From positions 1 to 64,000 of the forward strand of contig JBAZID010000004.1 of NCBI GenBank assembly GCA_041651995.1: a stretch of 64,000 nt of DNA, given 5' to 3'. Source of the stretch: Sulfuricella sp. (GTDB taxonomy: Bacteria; Pseudomonadota; Gammaproteobacteria; Burkholderiales; Sulfuricellaceae). Below are positions 44,405 to 53,925 of the stretch, piece by piece (position 1 is the stretch's first letter; each line of letters opens with the position of its first letter). The position numbers were made by a program, and so were the translations under genes. The notes beneath the pieces are model-generated. The model saw only the letters and a program-made list of their open reading frames with translations. It ran no database searches and was not told where the DNA came from.

Positions 44405-44938
44405 CTACAAGCTCCTGAGCAGCACCAGCATCGCGCCGCCACCGCCGTCCGCTGCCCTGGCCTGACAGAAGGCCAGGGTTTCTTCGCGTTGCATCAGCCA
44501 GTGGGCAACCTTGTTTTTCAGCACCGGCTCGCGATTCTTTGAGCGCAGGCCCTTGCCGTGAATGATGCGGATGCAGCGCAGGCCGTTTTTCTGGCAGTGC
44601 TGGAGAAACTGGATCAGTTCCAGCCTGGCTTCGGCCACGGTGAGGCCGTGCAGATCCAGTTCGCCTTGCGTTACCCAGTGACCGCGGCGCAGTTTGCGCA
44701 GTACGGTGGTTTGTAGTCCGGGGCGCAGGAAGACCAGTTCTTCGCCGCTTTCCAGGCTATCGGCCCAGTAGACATGATCGCTGAGAGAGTCGAGCAACAC
44801 ATCGCGCTGGTCGCGCTGGCTTTGCAGGGGGATGGGTCTGGGCTTGGGCAGCGGATGAAGGAATCTGTGGCCGTGCCGCAGCGGTCTGGCGTCGCCGACA
44901 GCTGTGCGGAACAGGATCAGATCATCTTCATCCACCAT
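44405..44938 (-). CDS. Smr-domain protein (SmrB/YfcN-like)
   Basis: A 177-residue protein whose C-terminal half (about 90-177) is an Smr domain: ELDLHGLTVAEAR, CIRIIHGKGL and the GGGGAMLVLL end. Smr domains are nucleases; SmrB-type proteins cut mRNA at collided ribosomes. The N-terminal part, with HRFLHPLPKPRPIPLQ and VYWADSLESGEELVFLRPGL, matches the extended N-terminus of proteobacterial YfcN-like members. It is transcribed leftwards, convergent with the TIR gene, and separated from trxB by a 105-bp REP element. Confidence 0.88.
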   Translation of the reverse strand: MVDEDDLILFRTAVGDARPLRHGHRFLHPLPKPRPIPLQSQRDQRDVLLDSLSDHVYWADSLESGEELVFLRPGLQTTVLRKLRRGHWVTQGELDLHGLTVAEARLELIQFLQHCQKNGLRCIRIIHGKGLRSKNREPVLKNKVAHWLMQREETLAFCQARAADGGGGAMLVLLRSL

Positions 44939-44967
44939 CTATTGATCAGGCCAGAATTTATTTTGGC

Positions 44968-45072
44968 TGTAGGTCAGACTTTCTCGCCGGAACGAGATGC
45001 GCAGCATCCTTTCCCGGCGGGGATGCCCTTAACGGGTATAGTCCGATTTGTCGGGCTGAAGCCCGACCTACA
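44968..45072. repeat. 105-bp composite REP element, copy A
   Basis: Begins TGTAGGTCAGACTTTCTCGC and ends GGGCTGAAGCCCGACCTACA, with an internal GATGC-rich palindromic part. The reverse complement of 59084-59188 matches it over the full 105 bp with about 12 differences, so these are two copies of one mobile or amplified unit. Confidence 0.85.
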
Positions 45073-45111
45073 AGTTCACGCATTCAGTGGCCGCCTCAAT
45101 AGCAAGCCGGA

Positions 45112-46065
45112 TTACTTGTGCAGGCTATCGAGATAGCGCTCGGCATCCAGCGCGGCCTGGCAGCCTGTGCCGGCGCTGGTGATGGCCTGGCGGTAAATGT
45201 GGTCCTGCACGTCGCCGGCAGCGAAAACGCCGGGGATGCTGGTCTGGGTGGCGAATCCCTTGTTTCCGCCCTGGGTCACGATGTAGCCGCCTTCCAGTGT
45301 CAGCTGGCCTTCGAACAGATCGGTGTTGGGCTTGTGGCCGATGGCGATGAAGATACCCTGCAGGGCGATGTCCTTGGTGGAGCCATCCGTGACATTCTTG
45401 AGGCGCATGCCGGTGACGCCGGATTTGTCGCCCAGTACTTCATCCAGTTCGCAGAAGGCTTCGAGCGTGATGTTGCCGTTCTGGATGCGGTCCATCAGCT
45501 TGTCCACCATGATTTTCTCTGCCTTGAAGGTATCGCGGCGGTGCACCAGGGTGACGTGCTTGGCGATATTGGACAGATACAGGGCTTCTTCCAGCGCGGA
45601 GTTGCCGCCGCCGACCACGGCCACGTCCTGATTCTTGTAGAAAAAGCCGTCACAAGTGGCGCAGCCGGAAACGCCGCGGCCCATGAATGCCTCTTCGGAG
45701 GGCAGGCCGAGGTATTTGGCAGAGGCGCCAGTCGAAATAATCAGCGCATCGCAGGTATAGGTGCCGGAATCGCCGATCAGGGTGAAGGGTTTTTCGCCCA
45801 GCCTGGCGGTGTGAATCTGATCGAAGATGATTTCGGTATCGAAGCGTTCAGCATGTTTCTGGAAGCGCTCCATCAGCGCGGGTCCCATCACGCCATCGAC
45901 ATCGGCGGGCCAGTTGTCGACTTCGGTGGTGGTGGTCAGTTGCCCGCCCTGTTGCATGCCGGTAATCAGAACCGGCTTCAGGTTGGCGCGCGCGGCGTAA
46001 ATGGCGGCGGTATAGCCGGCGGGGCCGGATCCAAGAATCAGTAATTGGCAATGCTTGACGGACAT
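45112..46065 (-). CDS. trxB: Thioredoxin-disulfide reductase
   Basis: FAD/NADPH enzyme that reduces thioredoxin. The 317 residues contain the FAD motif LILGSGPAGYTAA (about 8-20), the redox-active CATC in SGCATCDGF (about 135-143), the NADPH motif VVGGGNSALEEA (about 152-163) and a C-terminal GVFAAGDVQD for FAD. Everything needed for catalysis is present and the length is normal. The ribosome site GGAG lies 8 bp before ATG. Read leftwards, divergent from ftsK with 154 bp between them. Confidence 0.96.
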   Translation of the reverse strand: MSVKHCQLLILGSGPAGYTAAIYAARANLKPVLITGMQQGGQLTTTTEVDNWPADVDGVMGPALMERFQKHAERFDTEIIFDQIHTARLGEKPFTLIGDSGTYTCDALIISTGASAKYLGLPSEEAFMGRGVSGCATCDGFFYKNQDVAVVGGGNSALEEALYLSNIAKHVTLVHRRDTFKAEKIMVDKLMDRIQNGNITLEAFCELDEVLGDKSGVTGMRLKNVTDGSTKDIALQGIFIAIGHKPNTDLFEGQLTLEGGYIVTQGGNKGFATQTSIPGVFAAGDVQDHIYRQAITSAGTGCQAALDAERYLDSLHK

Positions 46066-46166
46066 GATGTACTCCGGTTATTGGGATTATTAAGCTAACA
46101 TGATTGGGCTGGTTCCGATTTTAACAAGAATGTTGCGCATCCGTAACCTTGTGAATTTTGCCCGAA

Positions 46167-46193
46167 TTGACTTCATGGTCCTTCTGCTATAAT
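46167..46193 (+). promoter_or_regulatory. Probable sigma-70 promoter of ftsK
   Basis: TTGACT (46167-46172) and a perfect TATAAT (46188-46193) with 15-bp spacing (16 if ATTGAC is used), 27 bp before the ftsK ATG. Confidence 0.55.
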
Positions 46194-46219
46194 CGCCCAA
46201 CCCGTTATACCCAATTCAT

Positions 46220-48511
46220 ATGGCATCAGCAAACCACACTTCCGGCAGCAGACAAACGACAGCGCATCCTTTCCCGCCCAGAATAGCCAGTCTGATGCGT
46301 GAATCATGGTGGCTGGTGCTGGTTGTCGCCGCGCTTTATTTCATCATGATCCTGGGTACCTATGATCGTGGCGATCCTGGCTGGTCCCACAGCATTACCG
46401 TGAGCAACATACATAACGCGGGCGGCGAGCTGGGCGCCTGGCTGGCGGATCTGTTTCTCTATCTGTTCGGGCTGTCCGCATACTGGTGGGCGGCTTTTTT
46501 CCTGTTTGCCATCAGTTGGGGCTATCGCCGCATCGATAGCGTGAACGCGGGCGAGCGCCGTTCACTGTTTGTGGCTTTTATTGGTTTCATCATCCTCCTG
46601 GTTGCCAGCAGCGGCGTGGAAGCGCTGCGTCTATACAGTCTTAAAGTGGCCCTGCCTCTGGCGCCGGGCGGAATGCTGGGCGCGCTGGTTAGCGAGTACC
46701 TGTGGAAAACCCTGGGCTTTACCGGTGCAACCCTGCTGATGCTGCTCACCATGGCCATTGGCCTGAGTTTTTTTATCGGCCTGTCCTGGCTGGAACTGAT
46801 CGAGCGCATTGGCGGCTGGGTCGAGGATGGTTACAGGTATGTGATGCATCTCCGCGAGGCAAGACAGGATCGCCTGGCGGGCAAGGAAGCCGAGGCGGAA
46901 CGTGAACAGGTCGTCACGGTGGAAAAGAAGCGCCAGGAAGAGCAGGAACCCATCCACATCCAGCCGCCAATCTTCGAGATTCCAAAGTCGGAGCGCGGCG
47001 AGCGTGAAAAACAGGCGCCGCTGTTCGAAAACATGCCTGATTCACCCTTGCCGCCCCTGCATCTGCTCGATGAGGCCGAGGCCAATGTCGAGTTCATCAG
47101 CCCCGAAACCCTGGAATACACTTCGCGCCTGATCGAGCGCAAGCTCGCCGACTTCGGGGTGGAAGTCAAAGTGGTTGCAGCCTATCCCGGACCGGTGATC
47201 ACGCGCTACGAAATCGAGCCGGCCGTAGGGGTGAAGGGCAGCCAGATCATGAATCTGATCAGAGACCTGGCCCGCGCCCTGTCCGTGGTCAGCATCCGCG
47301 TGGTGGAAACCATTCCCGGCAAGCACTACATGGGCCTGGAACTGCCCAATCCGAAGCGTCAGATCGTGCGCCTGTCGGAGATTTTAAGCTCCAAGGCTTA
47401 TGCCGGGATGAATTCACCCCTCACCATCGCCATGGGCAAGGATATCGGCGGCCAGCCTGTGGTGGCGGATCTGGCCAAAATGCCGCATGCCCTGGTGGCG
47501 GGCACCACCGGTTCGGGCAAGTCGGTGGCGGTCAATGCCATGATCCTGTCGCTGCTTTACAAGGCTGATCCGTCCCAGGTGCGCCTCATCATGGTTGATC
47601 CCAAGATGCTGGAGCTCTCGATCTACGAGGGCATCCCGCACCTGCTGGCGCCGGTGGTCACGGACATGAAGCATGCCGCCAATGCGCTGAACTGGTGCGT
47701 GGCGGAGATGGAGCGGCGCTACAAGCTGATGTCCAGCCTGGGCGTGCGCAACCTGGCTGGCGCCAACCAGAAGATCCGCGATGCCAAGAAGGCCGGGATG
47801 CCGCTCACCAACCCCTTCACCCTGACTCCGGACAGCCCGGAACCGATCGAGGAAATGCCGTTCATCGTGGTGTTCATCGACGAACTGGCCGACCTGATGA
47901 TGGTTGCCGGCAAGAAGGTGGAAGAGCTGATCGCGCGCCTGGCGCAAAAAGCCCGCGCTTCCGGGATCCATCTGGTACTGGCCACCCAGCGCCCCTCGGT
48001 GGATGTCATCACCGGCCTGATCAAGGCCAATATCCCGACACGCATCGCTTTCCAGGTTTCCAGCAAGATCGATTCACGCACCATTCTCGACCAGATGGGT
48101 GCCGAGGCGCTGCTGGGGCAGGGCGACATGCTTTATTTGCCGCCTGGGACCGGCTACCCGCAGCGGGTGCATGGCGCCTATGTTGCCGACAATGAAGTGC
48201 ATAAGGTGGTGGATTACCTCAAATCCCTGGGCGAGCCGCAATACGTGGAAGGCATTCTGGAAGGCGGCAGTTCCGATCTTGACGCTGAAGCTGGGGAGGG
48301 TGATGGCGACGCAGAGTCCGACCCAATGTACGACGAGGCCGTCGCCATCGTCCTGAAAAGCCGCCGCGCCTCGATATCGTCTGTGCAAAGACAGTTGCGC
48401 ATCGGCTACAACCGGGCAGCAAGACTGATCGAGCAAATGGAAAAGGCCGGTCTGGTCTCGACCATGCAAAGCAATGGCAACCGGGAAGTGCTGATGCCGG
48501 ATCGCGAGTAA
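46220..48511 (+). CDS. ftsK: FtsK/SpoIIIE DNA translocase
   Basis: Septum-anchored motor that resolves the terminus region during division. The 763 residues have four membrane helices (about 28-185), a short linker (about 200-290), the alpha/beta RecA-like motor (about 295-650) with Walker A AGTTGSGKSVAVN and Walker B MPFIVVFIDELADLMM, and the C-terminal winged-helix gamma domain (about 690-760; RRASISSVQRQLRIGYNRAA) that reads KOPS sites. The linker is much shorter than in E. coli, typical for betaproteobacteria. It heads an ftsK-lolA-rarA-serS run. Confidence 0.96.
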   Translation: MASANHTSGSRQTTAHPFPPRIASLMRESWWLVLVVAALYFIMILGTYDRGDPGWSHSITVSNIHNAGGELGAWLADLFLYLFGLSAYWWAAFFLFAISWGYRRIDSVNAGERRSLFVAFIGFIILLVASSGVEALRLYSLKVALPLAPGGMLGALVSEYLWKTLGFTGATLLMLLTMAIGLSFFIGLSWLELIERIGGWVEDGYRYVMHLREARQDRLAGKEAEAEREQVVTVEKKRQEEQEPIHIQPPIFEIPKSERGEREKQAPLFENMPDSPLPPLHLLDEAEANVEFISPETLEYTSRLIERKLADFGVEVKVVAAYPGPVITRYEIEPAVGVKGSQIMNLIRDLARALSVVSIRVVETIPGKHYMGLELPNPKRQIVRLSEILSSKAYAGMNSPLTIAMGKDIGGQPVVADLAKMPHALVAGTTGSGKSVAVNAMILSLLYKADPSQVRLIMVDPKMLELSIYEGIPHLLAPVVTDMKHAANALNWCVAEMERRYKLMSSLGVRNLAGANQKIRDAKKAGMPLTNPFTLTPDSPEPIEEMPFIVVFIDELADLMMVAGKKVEELIARLAQKARASGIHLVLATQRPSVDVITGLIKANIPTRIAFQVSSKIDSRTILDQMGAEALLGQGDMLYLPPGTGYPQRVHGAYVADNEVHKVVDYLKSLGEPQYVEGILEGGSSDLDAEAGEGDGDAESDPMYDEAVAIVLKSRRASISSVQRQLRIGYNRAARLIEQMEKAGLVSTMQSNGNREVLMPDRE

Positions 48512-48628
48512 AACAGAAATTATTGACCTGTCGTGGCGGCAGAAAGCGGCAGGGGCAGCGGCCATGCCGCCCAGTTTTTCGCGGCCGCACGGCCCTCATG
48601 AAAAACCTAAAGGATTATCTGTATCCAA

Positions 48629-49231
48629 ATGAAATATCTGGCTTTGTTAATGTTCCTCCCAACACTGGCGTTCGCCTCGGGTGTGGATAGCCTTAAAAAT
48701 TTCCTGCACAACAGCCACACGGTGAAATCACGCTTCACCCAGACTGTTGTGGACCGTAATGGCAAGACAATTCAGGCTGCGAGTGGCGCAATGCAGTTCT
48801 CCCGGCCAGGGAAATTTCGCTGGGAGTATGAAAAACCTTACCCGCAATTAATCGTGGGCGATGGCGCAAAAGTCTGGCTGTATGATGCCGACCTGAATCA
48901 GGTCACGGTCAGAAAGCTCGATCAGGCGCTGGGAAACACGCCTGCGGCATTGCTGGCGGGAAACAACGCCATCGAGCAAAATTTCACCCTGACCGATGCG
49001 GGGAAAGGCAACGGTCTCGAATGGGTGGAAGCCACGCCCAAGGCCAGGGAAGGCAGTTTTGAGCGTATCCGTCTCGCTTTCAGAGGCCAAACGCTTGAAG
49101 TAATGGAGCTGCGCGACCATTTCGGCCAAACCACGCTCATTCGTTTTGCAGGGCTGGAACTCAACCCCAGGCTGGCGCACCAGTTATTCACCTTTACACC
49201 TCCACAGGGTACGGATGTAGTCGGTGACTGA
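48629..49231 (+). CDS. lolA: LolA outer-membrane lipoprotein carrier
   Basis: A periplasmic chaperone that takes lipoproteins from the LolCDE complex (lolC and lolD are at 1483-3481) to the outer membrane. The 200-residue product has a signal peptide (about 1-16) and the LolA fold: FTQTVVDRNGK, GAMQFSRPGKFRWEYEKPYPQ and the VWLYDADLNQVTVRKL strand are family hallmarks. ATG 48629 follows a weak ribosome site. The stop overlaps the rarA start by 8 bp, so both are translated together. Confidence 0.93.
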   Translation: MKYLALLMFLPTLAFASGVDSLKNFLHNSHTVKSRFTQTVVDRNGKTIQAASGAMQFSRPGKFRWEYEKPYPQLIVGDGAKVWLYDADLNQVTVRKLDQALGNTPAALLAGNNAIEQNFTLTDAGKGNGLEWVEATPKAREGSFERIRLAFRGQTLEVMELRDHFGQTTLIRFAGLELNPRLAHQLFTFTPPQGTDVVGD

Positions 49232-50534
49232 TCTGTTTGCCAGAACGCCGCAACAGCCTCTTGCGGAGCAATTGCGGCCCCATGCGCTGAATCAGGTTGT
49301 CGGACAATCCCACCTCCTCGGGCCGGGCAAACCCTTGCGCCTCGCATTCGAATCCCGGAAGCTGCATTCGATGATCCTGTGGGGGCCGCCAGGCGTCGGA
49401 AAAACCACCCTGGCACGGCTCATGGCCGAGGCATTCGATGCTGAATTCATCGCACTCTCCGCTGTTTTTTCCGGCGTAAAGGATATCCGCGAGGCTATCC
49501 AGAAAGCCGAGCTGGCGCTGCAACAGCATGGCCGTCATACCATATTGTTCGTTGACGAGGTGCATCGCTTCAACAAGGCTCAACAGGATGCTTTCCTGCC
49601 TTTTGTGGAACAGGGGCTGGTGACCTTCATTGGCGCTACCACTGAAAACCCCTCGTTTGAAGTCAACAGCGCTCTGCTGAGCCGTGCCCAGGTGTATGTG
49701 CTGGAGTCGCTATCTGAAGATGAGCTGGGCACCCTGTTCGACCGCGCCTGTCAGGAAGGGCAGCATGGAATAGTGTTCAACCCTGGCGCCAGGGCACTGC
49801 TGATCGGCTATGCCGATGGCGATGCGCGGCGCCTTCTGAATCTTTTTGAGCAGGTGAGCAATGCTGCAATATCTAAAGATATTCAAAATATTGTAGAAGA
49901 ATTCATACAGAACACATTAAGTCATAGCGCACGCCGCTTTGATAAGGGCGGCGACCAGTTCTATGACCAGATTTCGGCCCTGCATAAATCCGTGCGCGGC
50001 TCCAGCCCGGATGCGGCGCTTTACTGGCTGTGCCGCATGCTGGATGGCGGAGCAGACCCGCTCTATCTGGGTCGGCGCATCGTGCGCATGGCCAGCGAGG
50101 ATATCGGTCTGGCTGACCCGCGCGCACTGCGCATGGCTCTGGATGCCTGCGAAGTGTATGAACGCCTGGGCAGTCCGGAAGGCGAGCTGGCATTGGCACA
50201 AGCTGTTCTGTATCTGGCTGCCGCACCCAAGAGCAACGCGGCCTACGTGGCGTATAATGAAGCCCGCGCTTTCATCCGCAATGACAAATCGCGGACAGTG
50301 CCGGAACACTTGCGCAATGCCCCCACCAAGTTGATGAAAGAACTCGGCTTTGGCCGCGAGTACCGCTATGCCCATGACGAGCCGGAAGGCTATGCGGCAG
50401 GGGAGAGCTACTTCCCGGACGAGATGAAGCCAGTGAACTTCTACCGCCCCACACCGCGAGGCATGGAGAGCAAGATAGGTGAGAAGTTGGCGTATTTGCG
50501 CGAGTTGGACGCAAAGGCGCGCAAAACAAAATGA
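49224..50534 (+). CDS. rarA: RarA (MgsA) replication-associated recombination ATPase
   Basis: A clamp-loader-like AAA+ protein that acts at stalled forks. The 436 residues contain Walker A WGPPGVGKTTLA (about 53-64), Walker B FVDEVHRFNKAQQD (about 110-123), sensor-1 GATTENPSFEVN and the C-terminal tetramerisation domain (about 275-430; ending PRGMESKIGEKL). It sits in the conserved order lolA-rarA-serS. The start is GTG at 49224, which overlaps the lolA stop region by 8 bp. Confidence 0.95.
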   Translation: MTDLFARTPQQPLAEQLRPHALNQVVGQSHLLGPGKPLRLAFESRKLHSMILWGPPGVGKTTLARLMAEAFDAEFIALSAVFSGVKDIREAIQKAELALQQHGRHTILFVDEVHRFNKAQQDAFLPFVEQGLVTFIGATTENPSFEVNSALLSRAQVYVLESLSEDELGTLFDRACQEGQHGIVFNPGARALLIGYADGDARRLLNLFEQVSNAAISKDIQNIVEEFIQNTLSHSARRFDKGGDQFYDQISALHKSVRGSSPDAALYWLCRMLDGGADPLYLGRRIVRMASEDIGLADPRALRMALDACEVYERLGSPEGELALAQAVLYLAAAPKSNAAYVAYNEARAFIRNDKSRTVPEHLRNAPTKLMKELGFGREYRYAHDEPEGYAAGESYFPDEMKPVNFYRPTPRGMESKIGEKLAYLRELDAKARKTK

Positions 50535-50552
50535 TTATTAAGGGATAAGGAT

Positions 50553-51833
50553 ATGCTGGACATTCAATTGCTGCGCACGGACCTGGAAAACGTCGCCAAA
50601 CGGCTGAGCTCGCGTGGTTTCGAGTTTGATGTGTCTCACTTCCAGGAACTGGAACAGGATCGCAAGCTGACCCAGACCCGCACCCAGGAGCTGCAAGCAA
50701 GGCGCAACACCACTTCCAAACAGATCGGCCAGGCCAAGGCCAGGGGCGAGGATGTTTCCGCCATCATGGCTGAAGTGGCAAACCTGGGCGACGAACTGAA
50801 AGCGGCAGAGGAAAAGCTGGGATTCATCCAGATCAGGATGCAGGAACTGCTTTCCGGCATCCCCAATCTGCCGCACGAGAACGTGCCGTCAGGCAAGTCC
50901 GAGGCCGACAACGTGGAAGTGCGCCGGATCGGCACGCCGCGCATTTTTGACTTTGAAGTTAAAGACCATGTCGATGTGGGCGAGAGGCTGAAACAACTGG
51001 ACTTTGCCACGGCCGGAAAAATCAGCGGCGCCCGCTTCACCCTGCTCAAGGGCCAGATGGCGCGCATGCATCGCGCGCTGGCGCAGTTCATGTTGGACGT
51101 GCATACCCTGGAGCACGGCTATACCGAAGTCTATGTGCCTTACCTGGTCAACGCGGATTCCATGCGCGGCACCGGGCAGTTGCCCAAGTTCGAGGCAGAC
51201 CTGTTTTCGGTGCAGAAGAACGAAAACGAGAAGCTGTATCTGATCCCCACTGCTGAAGTGCCCGTCACCAATATCGTGCGCGATGAGATCCTGGCCGCCG
51301 AAGACCTGCCGCTCAAATTTGTCTCCCATACCCCGTGTTTCCGCTCGGAAGCCGGCTCCTACGGCCGGGATACGCGCGGGATGATTCGTCAGCACCAGTT
51401 CGACAAGGTGGAGATGGTGCAGATCGTGCGCCCGGAAGATTCCTATCTGGCACTGGAAGAGTTGACCGGCCATGCCGAGACTATCCTGAAAAAACTCGAC
51501 CTGCCTTACCGGGTGATGGCGTTGTGCAGTGGCGACATGGGTTTTTCCGCCGCCAAGACCTACGATCTGGAAGTGTGGCTGCCGGCGCAGAATACCTACC
51601 GTGAAATCTCTTCCTGCAGCAATTTCGAAGCTTTCCAGGCACGCCGCATGCAGGCGCGCTTCCGCGGTGACAAGGGCAAACCGGAGCTGGTACATACCCT
51701 GAATGGCTCAGGGCTGGCGGTTGGCCGTACCCTGGTGGCAATCCTGGAAAACTATCAGAATGCAGATGGCAGCGTCAGTGTGCCTGCTGCCCTGCAGCCT
51801 TATCTGGGCGGAGTGCAGAAGCTGGAGCCTTAA
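50553..51833 (+). CDS. serS: Seryl-tRNA synthetase
   Basis: A class II synthetase of 426 residues that charges tRNA-Ser, including the tRNA-Ser(CGA) encoded at 53350. The N-terminal coiled-coil arm (about 30-100) binds the long variable arm. Motif 2 (FRSEAGSYGRDTRGMIRQHQF) and motif 3 (NGSGLAVGRTLVAILENYQ) are split here by normal spacing, and TAEVPVTN precedes them. Full length, with AAGGA 5 bp before ATG. Its last 59 bp are overlapped on the other strand by the mltF tail. Confidence 0.97.
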   Translation: MLDIQLLRTDLENVAKRLSSRGFEFDVSHFQELEQDRKLTQTRTQELQARRNTTSKQIGQAKARGEDVSAIMAEVANLGDELKAAEEKLGFIQIRMQELLSGIPNLPHENVPSGKSEADNVEVRRIGTPRIFDFEVKDHVDVGERLKQLDFATAGKISGARFTLLKGQMARMHRALAQFMLDVHTLEHGYTEVYVPYLVNADSMRGTGQLPKFEADLFSVQKNENEKLYLIPTAEVPVTNIVRDEILAAEDLPLKFVSHTPCFRSEAGSYGRDTRGMIRQHQFDKVEMVQIVRPEDSYLALEELTGHAETILKKLDLPYRVMALCSGDMGFSAAKTYDLEVWLPAQNTYREISSCSNFEAFQARRMQARFRGDKGKPELVHTLNGSGLAVGRTLVAILENYQNADGSVSVPAALQPYLGGVQKLEP

Positions 51834-53265
51834 GGCCCAGGCTGGATTTTCTGCCTGGCTGGTTGCTGGCGGCGGGCATGGCGGATTCGTCAGAGGTGCT
51901 GGAAAACAGGCGCTGGTAGGGCTTCTCGAATCTGGCCAGAATATCGTAGTAGGTGCGCACGTTCTCGACGAAGATCACCGTTTCGCCGCCACGCGCATAG
52001 CCGTGCTTGACCTCGCCGATATATTCAGCCTTGGCCAGCAGTGGCAGGGTTGTCTTGAGATCGGTCCAGGAATCCGGATTGAGTTTCTTTTTCTTGGCCA
52101 GAATACGTGCGTCTTCGAGATGCCCGTAGCCGATGTTATAGGCCGCCAGCGCGATCCAGGTCCGGTCCGGCTCGGGAATCCGGTCCGGCACGGTATCCTT
52201 GAGATAATTCACGTAACGCGCCCCGGCCAGGATGCTCTGCTTGGGATCAAGGCGGTCGGTCACGCCCAGGCGGTCCGCGGTCTCTCCGGTAAGCATCATC
52301 AGCCCGCGCACCCCGGTCGGCGAGGTGGCGAGCGGATCCCAGTGTGATTCCTGATAGCCGATGGCAGCGATCAGCCGCCAATCCAGCTCAGTCAGCTCCT
52401 GTGCGCGGTGGAAATGGCGGCGGAATTTCGGCAGCACGCCATTGGAGGCGATCATGAAGCCTTCCACGTCAATCCTGCCAAGCCGGGTCACATGACCATA
52501 ATAGCGGTCGAGAAGGCGCTTCAAGGTGCCATCCTGCTTGATCCGGGCAAAGAAATCATTGGATTTTTCAAGCAGGAAATTATCCACATTCCTGGGAAAT
52601 GCCCAGGCCAGATGCTGCGTTTCGCTCAGATCAAACGCCGTCCCGAGGGATGGCAGGTAATTCTTGAGCACATCGACGATATTCGAATCCGCAACCACGG
52701 CATCCAGCTGACCCATGGCGAGAATCTCAAGCAATTCCTCGCTTTCCATCGAAGCATTCTCCTTCCAGGAGAGCTCCGGATACTTCTTTTTTGCTTCCAT
52801 GAGCATTTCGGCATAGCTGGACCCCGCCACCACCTCGATGCGCTGCCCGATCAAGGCCTTCAGACCGGAAGGCTTGGGGCTGACCGTGTTGTACACCACT
52901 TGCTGCCTGATGTTCTGGTAGGGAATAGAAAACTTGAAATTCTTCTGGCGCTCGGGCGTGATGGTCAGGCCGGCGGCGGCAAGATGGGCCTGCTGGTTTT
53001 GCAGCGAGGGAAGGATTTCATTGAACTGATTCGCCACGACAAAACGGACTTTGACGCCCAGCTCCTTGGCAAACAGTTCAACCAGGTCATGTTCTATCCC
53101 GGCCAGATGCTCTTCGGCATCTTCATAATAGGTGGTTGGACTGTTGCGTGTAATAACGACCAGTTCACCTGTTTGCTGCACAGGTAACACAGGCTTTGGC
53201 GGAGGCGAAAAATTACACCCGCTCAGACCGGCAGCCAGTAAAATCGCCATGATCCATTTTTGCAT
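51775..53265 (-). CDS. mltF: MltF, membrane-bound lytic transglycosylase F
   Basis: Outer-membrane lipoprotein that cleaves peptidoglycan glycan strands. From ATG 53265 the signal peptide is MQKWIMAILLAAGLSGC with lipobox LSGC. A SBP_bac_3-like regulatory domain (about 30-260) precedes the lysozyme-like SLT domain (about 285-450), which has the catalytic glutamate in GYQESHWDP and the family AYNIGYGH segment. An ATG at 53292 would add nine residues before the signal. It is convergent with serS, and the low-complexity C-terminal 40 residues are antisense to the serS 3' end. Confidence 0.92.
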   Translation of the reverse strand: MQKWIMAILLAAGLSGCNFSPPPKPVLPVQQTGELVVITRNSPTTYYEDAEEHLAGIEHDLVELFAKELGVKVRFVVANQFNEILPSLQNQQAHLAAAGLTITPERQKNFKFSIPYQNIRQQVVYNTVSPKPSGLKALIGQRIEVVAGSSYAEMLMEAKKKYPELSWKENASMESEELLEILAMGQLDAVVADSNIVDVLKNYLPSLGTAFDLSETQHLAWAFPRNVDNFLLEKSNDFFARIKQDGTLKRLLDRYYGHVTRLGRIDVEGFMIASNGVLPKFRRHFHRAQELTELDWRLIAAIGYQESHWDPLATSPTGVRGLMMLTGETADRLGVTDRLDPKQSILAGARYVNYLKDTVPDRIPEPDRTWIALAAYNIGYGHLEDARILAKKKKLNPDSWTDLKTTLPLLAKAEYIGEVKHGYARGGETVIFVENVRTYYDILARFEKPYQRLFSSTSDESAMPAASNQPGRKSSLGLKAPASALRPDKAAGQQAH

Positions 53266-53311
53266 CGGCAAAAGTGTGGCCGAATTTCCCATATTTGTCC
53301 ATCAGCCGGCT

Positions 53312-53339
53312 TTGAGAAGCGCCCTAACCGATGTAGAAT
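53312..53339 (+). promoter_or_regulatory. Sigma-70 promoter of tRNA-Ser
   Basis: TTGAGA (53312-53317) and TAGAAT (53334-53339) separated by 16 bp, 10 bp before the tRNA 5' end. The -10 hexamer is the same as that of tRNA-Ala. Confidence 0.65.
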
Positions 53340-53349
53340 GGCGCCCACC

Positions 53350-53474
<125 letters not shown>

Positions 53475-53560
53475 GGCCGGATTTTTTAACGGTAAAATCG
53501 AATGGTGTTACCAGATGGTGTACCACCAGCAGCAATTTCAATTCTTAGGAGTTGCTGCTC

Positions 53561-53803
53561 ATGTCTACCTATCTTCAATTTCATCACGGCTGTTTTTTGT
53601 TCCATATCAAGGTTCAAAAATCTCTTATTGCCCGTTACGGCGACGTTGTACGTCAAAATCTGCAAACCAGCGACCGTGCAGTTGCCTCCATTCCAGACCC
53701 AATCCCCATCCCTGAATCATCGACTCACGAAGATCCTGCCACGACCAGAATCGTATGCGGATCACCTGTTCAGGCAGCGCCCACCGGTGTGTTGATAAAT
53801 TGA
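53561..53803 (+). pseudogene. Remnant of a tyrosine-recombinase integrase (N-terminal domain only)
   Basis: ATG 53561, preceded by AGGAG with 9-bp spacing, opens with MSTYLQFHHGCFLFHIKV and continues to LIARYGDVVRQNLQTSDRAV. This matches the N-terminal arm-type domain (DUF6538-like: YL-R-G--YYFR--IP--L...R-SL-T-D) of integrases found at tRNA sites. After about 45 codons the similarity ends in a proline-rich tail and a stop at 53803. The core-binding and catalytic domains are missing, so it cannot catalyse excision. Confidence 0.6.
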
Positions 53804-53879
53804 TTGTTAAATGGCTCATTAATAACTTAATGCGATTTAACTAACATCCTGATGACTTGCGCTGGTTTTTTGCTACAAT

Positions 53880-53924
53880 GTTCGTTATATTGTGGAATAT
53901 GCACATACCGCTCGATTAAACGAA
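53880..53924 (+). promoter_or_regulatory. Possible HipB operator upstream of hipB
   Basis: GTTCGTT at 53880-53886 and its inverted match AACGAAC ending at 53924 form widely spaced half-sites that run up to the hipB ATG, and TACAAT at 53874-53879 is a -10-like box beside the first half-site. Autorepression by HipB is the rule in hipBA operons. Proposed from sequence only. Confidence 0.4.
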
Positions 53925-53925
53925 C

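Noticed and set aside
45118..46044. A 308-codon plus-strand open frame
   Set aside because: Exact antisense of trxB, glycine-rich and without a ribosome site.
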